The position numbers and the translations under genes were made by a program. This document shows positions 35,470 through 46,362 of a stretch of 64,000 bases of DNA, one piece after another; positions within the stretch are counted from its first letter, which is position 1, and every line of letters begins with the position of its first letter. Source of the DNA: Gnetum montanum (Eukaryota > Streptophyta > Gnetopsida > Gnetales > Gnetaceae). The notes under the pieces are model-generated. The model was not told the origin of the DNA. It did no database searches and saw only the letters and a list, made by a program, of their open reading frames with translations. Location of the stretch: NCBI GenBank assembly GCA_015680685.1, contig MNCI01035086.1, positions 62,466 to 126,465 of the forward strand. Direction: 5' to 3'.

Positions 35470-35935
35470 TCACAGCATCTACACGCCGCTCAGTCTACGC
35501 TGTATGTTGTAGACCTTGTTTACACGCTGCTCAATCTATGTTGTACGCTGTAGACTCTGTTTACATGCTGCCCAGCCTACCTGTACGCTGTAGACTCTGT
35601 CTACACGCTGCTCAGCCTACGCTGTACACTGTAGACCCTGTCTACACGCCGCTCAGTCTACGCTGTACGCTATAGACTCTTTCTACAAGCTGCCTAGCCT
35701 ACCTGTACGTTGTACGTTGTAGACCCTGTCTACACACCGCTCAGTCTATGCTGTACGCTATAGACCCTGTCTACACGCTACTTAGTCTACGTTGTATGCT
35801 GTAGACTCTGTCTACATGCTGCTCAGCCTACCTGTACGTTGTAGACCTTGTCTACACGCTACCCAGTCTACGCTGTACGCTGTACGCTGGTTGCTGAAGC
35901 CTATACGCTGAGATCCAGTCTATACGCTGCACACT
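35470..35935 (+). repeat. Hairpin repeat array in the leader of B
   Basis: About nine units of 45-60 bp built on ACGCTGTAGACCCTGTCTAC and CGCTGCTCAGCCTACCTGTACG. GTAGAC and GTCTAC form a 6-bp stem with a 3-nt loop (CCT or TCT). The array lies between the 5' LTR and gag and enlarges the leader to about 720 bp, against about 256 bp in A. In the RNA it would be a row of hairpins next to the primer site, where packaging signals usually lie. Confidence 0.8.
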
Positions 35936-36012
35936 GAGAACTTAGGTGTACACTCCGATAAGTATACTAAATTCATATCCCTTCCACTGTGTTATATTCA
36001 CAACCATTCATC

Positions 36013-39000
36013 ATGAACACTGTGAACCCCAACGCTTCAACTAAGCCCATCATAGATATCCTAGGCCCCATGGTCGTTCAATAACCTGTAGTATAACCAC
36101 GGTAGGACCTCGCCGGTCTCTCAGATTGTAAAGGAGGAACCCATCATTTATCATTATAACCCAGGAGCAATACAATTTCATACGTGTAAAAATACAAGCC
36201 AGCCTAGCTGTGGATCAAACCGAAATGGAGGTTAAGAGACAATAAAAACTCTTTCATAGGGGAGGACATGAGTTCATTCCTTTCCCATATGATATCATCC
36301 CTCTTCCAGAGCACTACTCTGAGCTCATCTCACAACTCCTCCTACTAAGGAATCAGTCTCTGGACCAGTCTATGACAAATCCTCAATTGGAAGAGGAGGA
36401 TGACTTTGTAGCTTAGTCCAAGCATGAAGATTTGTACCATACCCTCAGCCCACACACCTATGCAAACCCGTTGTTTCAAATCACCCAAGCACAGATACCT
36501 CAACAGGAACCATCCACGCTTATCCCTATTCCTCCTGTAACCAATACGCAACTCAACACACTTCCCCTTGTTATTCCCCCCGTTGCAACAGTATCCCCAT
36601 TCTCGCAAATACAACCTCCTCAAAATTATGTAGGATCAACCTTCCCGCCCAGAGTGATCGGGATGCCGCATGTGATACCGGCTTCTACATCCGCTCATTA
36701 TATACCGCAGATCCAAACCCAAGGAGCCCCTTTCACCACTGTAACTCAACAAGTTCAGAGTGTCCCAACACAAAGCGTGACCAGGAAATGGGCTACGATT
36801 GGTGCTCAACCGCATCAACCCCCTCACTATAACATACCACCTCATACAGTTTTACCCGCTAACATTCCTCAAGTACAACCACAACAACAACAGCAATCCC
36901 TTACCTACAATGCGCCGCCCCTAGTACCACCCACCACAAATATTCCACAAGCGCAACCCCCAACCACACAACTTTCTTCCTTCCAGCCCACTGTCCAACA
37001 ATCTAATTTGTATACTATACAACATCATCAGCCTACTATCTTACCTAGTGCCCAAGACTGGGCTGATGCCAAAAAGCTAATGCAAGAGCTAACTGACGAG
37101 GTCAAACGCCTCAAAACAACCACCGACGGAGAGCTTAAGGTAGTGGACTTCTATCATGATGACCCTATCAGCTCTTCGGTTCCGCTTCTAACACTGCCTA
37201 AGGGTGTTTCCTTACCCATGCTGACTAAATACAACAGGGAGACAGATCCCAACGCTCACCTTATAATGTTTAGATTAGAATGCGCGCTACTTTAGGCGTG
37301 GCCACCTGCCATTCTGCGAGTGTTCCCCATGTCCCTCACAGGGAGAGCACTTGATTGGTATCGGGCCTTGCCACAAAACTCAATATCTTCTCTAGAAGAT
37401 TTGTTACATTAATTCGTTACCAGGTTCAAGTATAACTTGAAGCCTGAAGCAACACTTGACAGCCTCATACAGGTCAAACAAGCACCGCTTGAACCTGTCC
37501 AAAAATTCATTCAACGGTGGAGTGCTGCCCTCAATGAGCTCCACGAGCCAATCCCGGAGCCGTATCTCCTCACCATCCTAAAAGGGGTCGTCAATGATTT
37601 CATCAAGTCCAAATTATATTATCTCAATACACGCACTCTTAGTCAGGCGTTTATACAAATCAAGAACATAGAGGAGGCAGCCCAAAATAGCCACGACCCT
37701 GCCTATTCAGCCTTTAAAAACCAACATAATAAGAAAGACAAAGAAAAGGCTAAAACAACTATAGTGGCAGTAGCAAAAACACAACAAGAAAATGCGAGAA
37801 AATAAGGCAAACCACCTGCTACCCCTACTAATTATGCTAGACCCGCTCCTGCGACTGCACCCGAATCGTCCACATCACAAAATCCTACACCAGGTCGCAC
37901 AAGAAACTTCGAGAGGAAGGACCCCTCTCAATATACGCCGTTGCCCATGAAACCCTCGCAATTATTCAACCAACTCTTGAAGGCGGAACTGATGAAACAT
38001 AAACAATTGTCCCCCGCAGCAATCCAAAGACATGATCGGTTCTGTCAATTGGTTCAGAACCCAAGCCTGGCAACGCCAGATGAACACCCGGTTCCAAAGG
38101 GCTTTAGAATGGACCGTTTTTGTGATTATCATCAACGTAATGGGCATGGCACTGACTATTGTTTCACCCTAAAATAAGATATCCAATGGATGATTGATGG
38201 AGGTCAAATCACTTTTGATGAAGCCAACCTGGTCCAACCACAAAACCAGGCCATGGGCGTATATAAGGATCCTCTAAATACTAAAGAAGCACCATATGTA
38301 ATTAACACCATCTACTTCGATAACAAACCAAAAACACCTAGGATTAACACCATCCATTCCAATCATGACCAGCAAATGCCTAGGGGACCATTTGTAGTGC
38401 ATATTCCTCCCACTATACAAACACTTGTGTCTCAACCATCATACTCCCCGCAAAAACCTTACGTCATCTGAATACCCCCCGCCGTAGCAACTTCTATCAT
38501 ACCACCACATGAAAAATCGTACGTGGTGCGTGTACCTCCCGCCACTACTACCATAAACACACAATCACCTCTTACTCGGCCTGCTCCCTACGTAGTCCAA
38601 GTGTCACCTGCATTCGCAACTACGGAGGTACAACCCCCAGCTAGGCTAACTCCATATGTTGTTAGAATACCCGAATGCTCTGATGACCACCAATCCTCCA
38701 CTCCGCAAACACAAAATAGACCGACCCCCTATGTTGGTAAGGTGCCTAGGCAGCCTGACACTCAACCCCATGCAACCGTCCAACCGCAACCCCGCCCAAC
38801 TCCATACATTGTACAGATTCCAAAGTGACCTGAGATTCCGAAACCAACTGTTCCCCCACGCCACATGCGAGAATGCCTGGCAGACAAGCTTACACGGGAA
38901 CGCTTGGAGAAGGAATGTCAACGACTAGCCTTAGGACCTCCCAAGCCTACCCCACTAAGTGCAATACCCATGACATCACCTAACAATTAATCAAACACAT

Positions 39001-39030
39001 GCTATGAGGGTGAATCATCCGAAAAGCATG
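36013..39030 (+). pseudogene. Element B gag (Tat lineage)
   Basis: It begins near MNTVNPNASTKPIIDILGP (36013) with a frameshift near 36080; from 36099 one frame runs into the protease. Order: P/Q-rich region (36432-37060, polyglutamine at about 36885), short coiled segment (KLMQELTDEVKRLK, about 37074), capsid domain (YHDDPISSSVPLL, AHLIMFRLECALL, LTGRALDWYRALP at about 37336, FVTRFKYNLKPEATLDSLIQ, FIQRWSAALNELHEPIPEP), basic linker, zinc motif FCDYHQRNGHGTDYC (about 38117), then proline-rich repeats. About eight nonsense codons and no frameshift after 36100. Confidence 0.88.
38380..38830 (+). repeat. Proline-rich PYVVxVP repeats at the end of B gag
   Basis: Six imperfect units of about 22-33 residues each contain a core such as GPFVVHIPP, KPYVI.IPP, KSYVVRVPP, APYVVQVSP, TPYVVRIPE, TPYVGKVPR and TPYIVQIPK. 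Element A has fewer units (PFVLHVP, PFVLRVL, SFVIKVP at about 56130-56350). They lie between the zinc motif and the protease. Function unknown; late-domain-like or host-binding motifs are one possibility. Confidence 0.75.
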
Positions 39031-40170
39031 ATATGTCTAGATCCACAGCTGCGGATAAAAATGATAAACCAACTACGCATGAGATAAAACTGTTGGGCCT
39101 GATGGACCAAATGACTATTGACAAACATACGCCCAACAGTAAAGATTTAGCAACAGCTTTAACACAGGTCACGCATGTGCTTAAACAAAAAAATACTTCA
39201 TTAAGCTTATACGACCTAGTGTTAACCTCTCAAACCCATCGCGAAGCCTTAGTGCGCATGTTGACATCCATCCCAGTAAGCGAAGACTTACCTCCAAATG
39301 AACCTTCAATTCATGCGGTAATGTATTCGCCTCAAGGATCGGCTCCTAAGCCATTAGGTTTCCACAATGACAACATCAAAATGGATGAGAAAACATGAGA
39401 AATGACAACCGCACCTATGTTCATAACGATACGAATAAATCAATTCAAGATACATAGAGTGCATGTAGATGAAGGAGCCGCTACAAACGTAGTACCCTAT
39501 CCCATCGTCGAACAATTAGGGCTTACAGAACTAATTAGACCAACCGCCACCACGTGTTTGAAATCGTTCAATGGATCACGCGTAGTAGTCAAAGGCACCG
39601 TGATTCTGGACTTTATAGCAGGGGATCAATTCTCCACATCTGCCGACTTTGTGGTCATTGACGAAATGTCAAGGTTCAATTTAATATTGGGAAGGCCCTA
39701 GTTAGCCCAACTAAAAGTAGTCTCTTCCCCCATACACCAAGAGATTCACCTGCCTTACGAAGGTGGCGAAATCATTATACACGGGGAGGCTGCTACACCT
39801 ACCATCTCATCATATACAGATACAAACCAAGGGTCAGAGGTTAAGTTCGAAGAGTAAACAAGATGATACAAATGAACAACAAAGATGCACGCAACCAGTA
39901 AGCAATAATCTATTAAACACAAAGAAAAATTTACCCAACACAGAAATGCTCTGACCTAAAATTGTACATATACAGCCTCACCTAGAAACTACAACAAATG
40001 TAGAAACCACGGTACATGCGGAAACATCAGAAAGCACCAACACGGGAACTGTTCCATCAGACGTCCCTTAGGCCGAATTACTGTTCAACGTGATCAGTGA
40101 AGGAGACGTTGAATATAGAATCATACCCGTTAACACTACTCTAATGTTAAAATGAGGAAAATCAAAAAAT
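39031..40170 (+). pseudogene. Element B linker and aspartic protease
   Basis: A helical linker (SLYDLVLTSQTHREALVRML, about 39204) precedes the protease: MFITIRINQFKIHRVHVDEG (39417 onward), ATNVVPYPIVEQLGLTEL, then FNLILGRP (about 39676). The active site reads DEG (DDG in A) instead of DTG/DSG. A frameshift near 39855 moves the tail to another frame, which is readable to about 40160 (AELLFNVISEGDVEY) and homologous to the end of A gag-pro (WAELPFEGEDGNVEE). Confidence 0.82.
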
Positions 40171-40195
40171 TACTAAACCAATAAACGACATTCAA

Positions 40196-40394
40196 GTCCG
40201 AAAAGACGTTAAACTACATGCACAGTCTGAAACGACGTTAAACTATCACATGTCCGCAACGATGTTAAACTAGCGACGATCAGAAAAGGTCGGTCTACCG
40301 AGAAATCCACCAGCATCACCTGAAACTTCCCTTGTTTACACATGGCCCGAAATGGCCTTAAACTAGTGCATGGGGCCCGAAATGGCCTTAAACT
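40196..40394 (+). repeat. Hairpin-TAAACT array in B, protease/antisense-gene border (5 copies)
   Basis: Copies at 40196-40215, 40225-40244, 40252-40271, 40344-40364 and 40374-40394. The first three have stems GTC/GAC or GTC/GAT with loops CGAAAA, TGAAAC and CGCAAC and the tail GTTAAACT. The last two have GGCC/GGCC with loop CGAAAT and the tail TTAAACT. They follow the protease end directly. Confidence 0.85.
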
Positions 40395-40790
40395 AAACCA
40401 TTTGCTTACACTTTGTTTTTCTCGCAAATTCAAGTTCATTGTTCGAATTTATGCTTATACCGTCATGTTATCAATAACAGTTTTTTCTTCACATTTTCCT
40501 TTTCACAAGTATCCTTCACTTATAATTACATTCCTACTTGCATTCCCATTTTGTGCATTACACTTAAACAACAAAACAAACCAAAACATTTTACATTGCC
40601 GCATCGTGTTTACATTTAAACTCAAAATTCACAAAAAATATACAGAAATATATATATATATGTAGTTATATACAGTTAGACAAGTACAACAGTTAACTGA
40701 TCCCATTCACCAGTTCAATACAACCCAAAACCAAACATTCAGTTTATGATTCATGTAAAATTATGAGCCAGGATAGTTTCAAAATCAAAA
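40395..40790. other. AT-rich spacer between the hairpins and the 3' end of the antisense gene in B
   Basis: No coding evidence. It contains a short TA run (about 40648-40662). On the minus strand it would be the 3' untranslated region of the antisense gene. Confidence 0.5.
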
Positions 40791-43700
40791 CTAAACATCC
40801 GGGACGGGAGGGCTGTCCCCTTCAGACTCGCCGGCACCATAGGTCCCTACTTTGTTGGGGCTACCTTCTTGAACATCGTCATCGCCTCGACCCTATAAAA
40901 AGCAAAAGAAACAATCAACACAAGAAGAAAAGAGAAAAATCCCAAACATTATTCAACGAACAAAATTCACAAGAACAAACTGCTTATCATAGGAGACCCC
41001 CCTAAACCGAATTCCAACCGACGGAGAATTTCTTCCTCGGAGACACTAGCCCAGTCAGTTCCATCGAGGCCCAGATCGATGTTCGCTAAGGCCTTCCCTT
41101 TGTCAACAGCCGACCATGTGGGACGTTTCAAGGGAAATTCACCCACAGAGACCTCCCCAGAAGCAGTCGTAATTGCCCTCTTGGGCGATTCCATCTCAAC
41201 AATGGTATTCTTAGTAAAGGTATCAAATGCAGAACGTAGACCCAGACCCTCTACGAACATTTCAAGCTGATGCTTCTCTATAGATACTTATTTTAATGAC
41301 TTCTTGTAATGATGCTTATGGTTCTTCTCATCTTGACCCCACTTTCGCACCTTAGAAGCAAAAGCCTTCCAATCCTGACACTTGAGATTTAGTAAATCTA
41401 TCTGGGCCTTACGCTCTGCTAGTTTCTGAGTCAGTGATGCATGGCGATTCAGCAAGTTCCAATATCTGGTATAAGTGATCTCGAAAGTTCGCCAACAACA
41501 GTCACCTGTTAATCTGGCCGAGGCAAACTCATAAAGAGCTTTGAGATCATCATGTTCAATCGATAACTCGGAAACCTCTCTTTCCCTTGCTTGGATTTGC
41601 AACCATAACTGTTCAATGGAGCACCTACAGGTCCAAAGCAATTTGGTGTTATGCACAAGACATTCCACCACCTCGTCATAGACCTGTCTCGGTATCTGTT
41701 CAACTTCTGGCGGGAGTGCAGGCAAGCTCTCAATACAAATAGCCTCAGACGGATCCCACTTCAGTTTAGCTCCTACCCACATGAAAAGAACAGGCATTAG
41801 ATCTTAGATGGCAAAAAGAATGTGAAACTCGAAGACTGCAAAACGCTTGAGACGACTGTACCTATTTCAGGGTGAGCTTGTTGAATGCGTTTGACCACCT
41901 CGTCAATGATACTGGTGACAAAATCCATTTTTCTTGGCATCTTGGTCCAAGTAAATGGTTCATGAGTACGAGATGGATTAGCCTTAGTGGTCGTCTCAGG
42001 GGGAACCACTATCATAGACACTTCTAATCGCATGATAGGAATCATCCTAGTTTCAATATCTTCGTCTGGAAGTGATAAAAAACATAAAATTAAAACACCC
42101 CATAATGGAAACAACGATTCACAAGGCAACGCAATAAAACAAAAGAAAATATACCAGATTCTCTGTCCCCTTCCAGGTTTGGAGGGTCACCAAGGTCCAA
42201 TCTTCCCTTAAGAAAGCTATTGAATGTTTCATCAACACCATCCCGGTCATCCACCAGTTCTGTCTCTGTGGTGTCTTCCGCCAGCTCTTCGGTCACTTCC
42301 ACCTAATCTTTGCTGACCTCTTCCTCCTCAATTAAATCCGTTGGGACTTCCTCCTCCTCGATAACAGTTTCTAGCTCCTGTCTTCTCACTTCCCGAGTCA
42401 AGTCTGAAGACATTAATTTCATGTAAACGGTCAAAAGAAAAAAATAATGAATAAGATGAAAATGATGATAATGGCAATATAATAAGTGCATCAAGCTTAC
42501 TTACCTCAAGCAGGCATTTTGAATTGTATTCGCTTCACCCTTGGCTCTTCCATAGTTGAGGCCACCTCTTTAGGGCGTTCACGCTTTTGAATCTTCGATT
42601 TGGCTTTCCCGATGGTCTCCTTGATCACCCGATCAGTCCTCCTAGCAGTGTAGGACACATTGTCTGGTTCCAACCCCACACTGTCACTTGTATGGATTTA
42701 AGTACCAGATGACCCCTCTATTGTGATGAAAATCGATTCATCAATCTCCTCAGGTGCATCTTAAGACTCAGCCACCTTGAACAAATGGTTAATCCATGGG
42801 CGAGATAATTGAGTATGATCCCGCAAAACGTATTTATTATCTACATAAACCACCAGAAATTCGGCCAGGCGACGTAGATAACCTGCGAAGAATGTGAAGG
42901 TAAAATGGGACTGTGCCTCAACGTTTGAATGCAACTGTATTATCTCCCTATGGAAACCCGACAACAAAAATTGGGCCTAATTATAACGCATCCCGACCTC
43001 TAAAATGGTCCGCATGATGCGCACGACTTCCACCCCAAGACTCTTCAATTGAGACAAGGATTTAGGAAATACCTGTGCCCTAATCAAGGGATACAGTTCA
43101 TTGACTTCCACCACATTTGATGTTCCCTGCATAGGGAACCCCTTAGAGCCCTTGAGAATGCCCAACCAATCTCCCAGCTCACGCACCACATGGAGCTCTT
43201 TCTGCGCCCTATCCAAAACCACATTCACACCATTTGTCGAGACACCGAAGAGCTCTGAAAAGAAATTGGCTGACAAATGAAAAATTATTTTGACACCCTT
43301 GATACGGGTGCTATAGTAAGTGATAGAGTTGTTGAACGAATCAACAATCCCAATCATTTCAGCTACAGAGACATCAGGGCTTAGGGTTGTAAATAGCTCC
43401 ATGAGGCCGGCATCATTCAAACAATGGACAATAGACGGTGGGGCACTGGTACGCAACCATCGTTGCGCCTTGCTGACCTCCTCAAATTTCATTGACAGGG
43501 TGCTCTCAATCCACCCTGTCGTAATAGGGTCCCTGCAGAGGTGGACGTTAACTGTAAACACAATGTAAAACCATAGCACCAGTATGACCAACGTTGTGGC
43601 CGAATAAACAAACTAAGGCATCAAAGAAATATCATCACTTACCTTCAGTCATGGGATTCACGTCGCTAGGACCCAAGTCAGTATCACGGGGGAAAATCGG

Positions 43701-44439
43701 TCCATTACGTGACCAATCTCCATGCAGCCACCCTCAAGCCGCGCATTGCGCAAACGCCCTGGAAAATCGCTTATGAACATGAATAATGTCACCCTTAGTC
43801 TGAGCTAATACAGCTCCGCGAAGGGTGGGACCTACCATGAAGGTCTCTAAAGCGGTGTGAGCCAGTGCAAGTCTATCATCACTTACGCATATTCCATCTT
43901 TGTCAACTTGGGTCCTGCAAAAGAATGGTCATCAGAACAAGAGCAAACACTACACAACAGAATAGAAACGACAAATTAAAGAACCTTATCTCTCTACCCT
44001 GTACACCGTGCCCAGAGGGTTCTGAAATAATGTATGCGCACGCGCGGCCAAAAATAAGGTGCTATTGAGATAGTGAGGGCCACGTGGCAATAAGTTCCAT
44101 ACGCGCGATAACGGATAGGTAGAACTGGGCCCTCCAGGGGGACTGTCCTCAATCACAAGTGGTCCCTCGTCAATGTCCACCATGAAAGCCATGATGTCGT
44201 TTGAAGATCCTGGCAACATTTCTTCAAGCATGCTCCGCGCTACGTGTTCGCTTAGATGTGACCATATCACTACCTTGAATCCATCTAAAATAAAGGCAAA
44301 GAACTCACAGGCCCCTTCCCTGAACCATATCCCATTGTTATCAATAGTCAGATCAGGGGCAGGTTCATCGGTATCAAGGGGCCCGAACCAGGCCAGTATC
44401 CCAACCAGCTCAACCACCAAGAGGAAAGGCTTAGGATCC
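40791..44439 (-). pseudogene. Antisense multi-exon gene of element B (exons 2 to 8)
   Basis: Minus-strand exons: E2 44439-43990, E3 43914-43643, E4 43551-42505, E5 42403-42155, E6 42065-41862, E7 41772-40988, E8 40892-40791 (stop TAG). Acceptors TTTGCAG, TTTTGCAG, GTTTACAG, CTTCAG, TTCCAG, GGGTAG, TTATAG; donors GTAAGT (after E3 and E4), GTATAT, GTACAG; the donors after E2 and E7 are mutated to ATAAG. Phases are 2,1,1,1,1,0. Order of the product (about 1,036 codons): HAD/NLI-like domain (FLLVVELVGILAWF; VVIWSHL; TLFLAARAHTLFQNPLGTV), middle domain (GLMELFTTLSPDVSVAEM; ANFFSELFGV), acidic linker E5, HPEIG segment E6, coiled coil E7 with RYWNLLNRHASL, short acidic tail E8 (ending PVPDV). No exon 1 was found; a repeat array occupies its expected place. 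About six nonsense codons. Host origin is inferred. Confidence 0.78.
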
Positions 44440-44546
44440 CTGCAAATAACCCAAATTCCATAGTAAATCAATTATACACAGAAATGAAATGAAGAAACAA
44501 GGTTTCATATTGAAGGCCAATACTTTGAAAAAAATTGCAAACTATC

Positions 44547-44710
44547 TACACTCGGAGTGCAGATCCTGCATGTTGCAAAAACTGTTTACGCTCAGCGTGT
44601 AGACCCTGCACGCTGTAAAAACTATTTACACTCAGCGTGCAAACCCTGCACACTGACAAAAACTGTTTACGCCCAGCGTGTAGACCCTGCACCCTGTTTA
44701 CGCTCAGTAT
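44547..44710 (+). repeat. Four 30-40 bp tandem units in B upstream of the hairpin array
   Basis: Units of the form TTTACGCTCAGCGTGTAGAC + CCTGCACGCTGTAAAAACT. They share GTAGACCCTG and CAGCGT with the leader array (35470-35935) and with the LTR tandem region, suggesting one repeat vocabulary spread within the element. Confidence 0.75.
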
Positions 44711-44749
44711 AGATCATACATCAACTAGGTGTCATCAAAACACAGGTTC

Positions 44750-45008
44750 GGCCCAATAAGGCCTTAAACTGCCACATTCGGCTTGGTAAGGCCTTAAACT
44801 GCCAGATTCAGCCCAGTAAGGCCTTAAACTGCCACAAACGGCCCAGTAAGGCCTTAAACTACCAGATTCTACCTGGTAAGGCCTTAAACTACCACAAACG
44901 GCCCGGTAAGGCCTTAAGCTGCCACATTTGACATGGTAAGGCCTTAAACTGCCAGATTCGGCCCGTTAGGGTCTCAAACTGCCATGCGTCTGAATACAAC
45001 GATAAACT
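44750..45008 (+). repeat. Hairpin-TAAACT array in B, antisense-gene/RT border (8 copies at an exact 30-bp period, plus 1)
   Basis: Copies start at 44750, 44780, 44810, 44840, 44870, 44900, 44930 and 44960, each 30 bp apart. The usual form is GGCC, loop CGGTAA or CAGTAA, GGCC, then TTAAACT and GCCA. A ninth, diverged copy (GTCTGAATACAACGATAAACT region) lies at 44988-45008. The array sits where exon 1 of the antisense gene would be expected and just before the RT frame. Confidence 0.88.
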
Positions 45009-45100
45009 ACCACCGTATATGTACACATGATTTACGTTGCCTAGAAACGCGTAACAACCCCTACTAGCTCACTCTGCCCTCTGTTTATTGGAAGGAGCAA

Positions 45101-46362
45101 GCCCGATGGATTACTAGCATCTATGCACACCATTGACCATCGACAGACCGTACAGAAAGATCACAAGAGAAATCAACATAAATTTCATCAACTTAGGTCC
45201 ATCAATAGACGACATAGTCATAGCCTCAACACAACAAACATTAGACAGCTTCAAAGATATGACAAAATCCCTCGACATAGAAGCTGACAACATCACTGAA
45301 GACCCTTTAACTGAAACCCCCATCGCTATGCCTGATGGTGAAGTTAAGATATTAAAATTGAGTACACTATTAAAACCTCAACTGGCTAGAGATATAGAAC
45401 ATGTGCTTCAAGACAACATAAAAGCATTCACTTGGTCTTACACTGACATGCCTGGGTTAGATCCTCGAATCGTCCAGCACAATATTATACTCGATCCAAA
45501 ATTAAGGTCAGTGAAACAAAAAGCACGAAAAGTTAAGCCTGAGGTAGCGTTGGCAGTTCGCAATGAGATCACCAAACTCTATCAGGCAAGTTTCATTCGG
45601 GCTATTGACTACGTTGATTGGGTATCCAACATGGTCATTGTCCCGAAGAAGAACGGAAGCATTCGCCTATGCATTGACTTCCGGGACCTCAACGTTGTGA
45701 CCATAAAAGATGATTTCCCCCTACCCAGCATCGATCAACTTGTTGACTCAACCACTAGGCATGCCTTGTTATCTTTTATGGATGGCTTTTTAGGATATAA
45801 CCAGATACGCATTAACCCAGAACATCAGCTCCGGACTACCTTTATGACACCATGGGGTACCTTCTGTTACACAATGATGTCATTTGGTCTCAAGAACAAT
45901 GGGGCCACATATCAAAGGGCAATGACATTTATTTTTAGCAATTACATACTTCATTCGCTCAATGATTATGTAGATGACATCACAATTAAATCGAAAACAC
46001 CAGAGCAACACATCCAAGATTTAGATTTGATCCTAAAACGTTGCTTAAAATATGAACTTAAGCTCAACCCAAAGAAATGTGTTTTCGGAGTAAAAATGGG
46101 CAAGATGCTAGGCTTTGTAGTGTCAAAAACAGGAATACGAGTGGATCCGGATAAGGTTAAAGCTTTCATCAATCTAAAACCACCAAGCAACATCACTGAA
46201 CTTCGGGGTCTACAAGGTAGATTACAATTCATCAGGCGTTTCATAGAAAAACTGACAGACAAGTTGAAACCCATGAACCATTTGCTACGAAAGAATGTCC
46301 ATTTTGAATGGACTCCACAGTGCCAGGAAGCCTTCGACCACATTAAAACAGCACTAGCTTAG
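45101..46362 (+). pseudogene. Element B reverse transcriptase (Tat lineage), largely open
   Basis: The frame is open from a TTG at 45133 to 46359. No ATG is convincing, and homology to A reaches back across a TAG at 45115 to about 45101, where TTGGAAG could be a splice acceptor. Blocks: ASFIRAIDYVDWVSNMVIVP (about 45589), IRLCIDFRDLNVVTIKDDFP (about 45661), LLSFMDGFLGYNQIRINPEH (about 45769), TPWGTFCYTMMSFGLKN (about 45847), catalytic YVDD at 45967-45978, and thumb/connection PSNITELRGLQGRLQFI (about 46183). It would copy the genomic RNA. Confidence 0.92.

Noticed and set aside
41288-44471. Independent host genes on the minus strand inside B
   Set aside because: All segments are exons of one antisense gene with a counterpart at the same place in A, so they belong to the element.
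44750-44980. CRISPR-like array (30-bp period, repeated core)
   Set aside because: The context is a plant retrotransposon, the spacers are 9-10 bp and similar to each other, and there are no cas genes. The units are hairpin repeats of the element.
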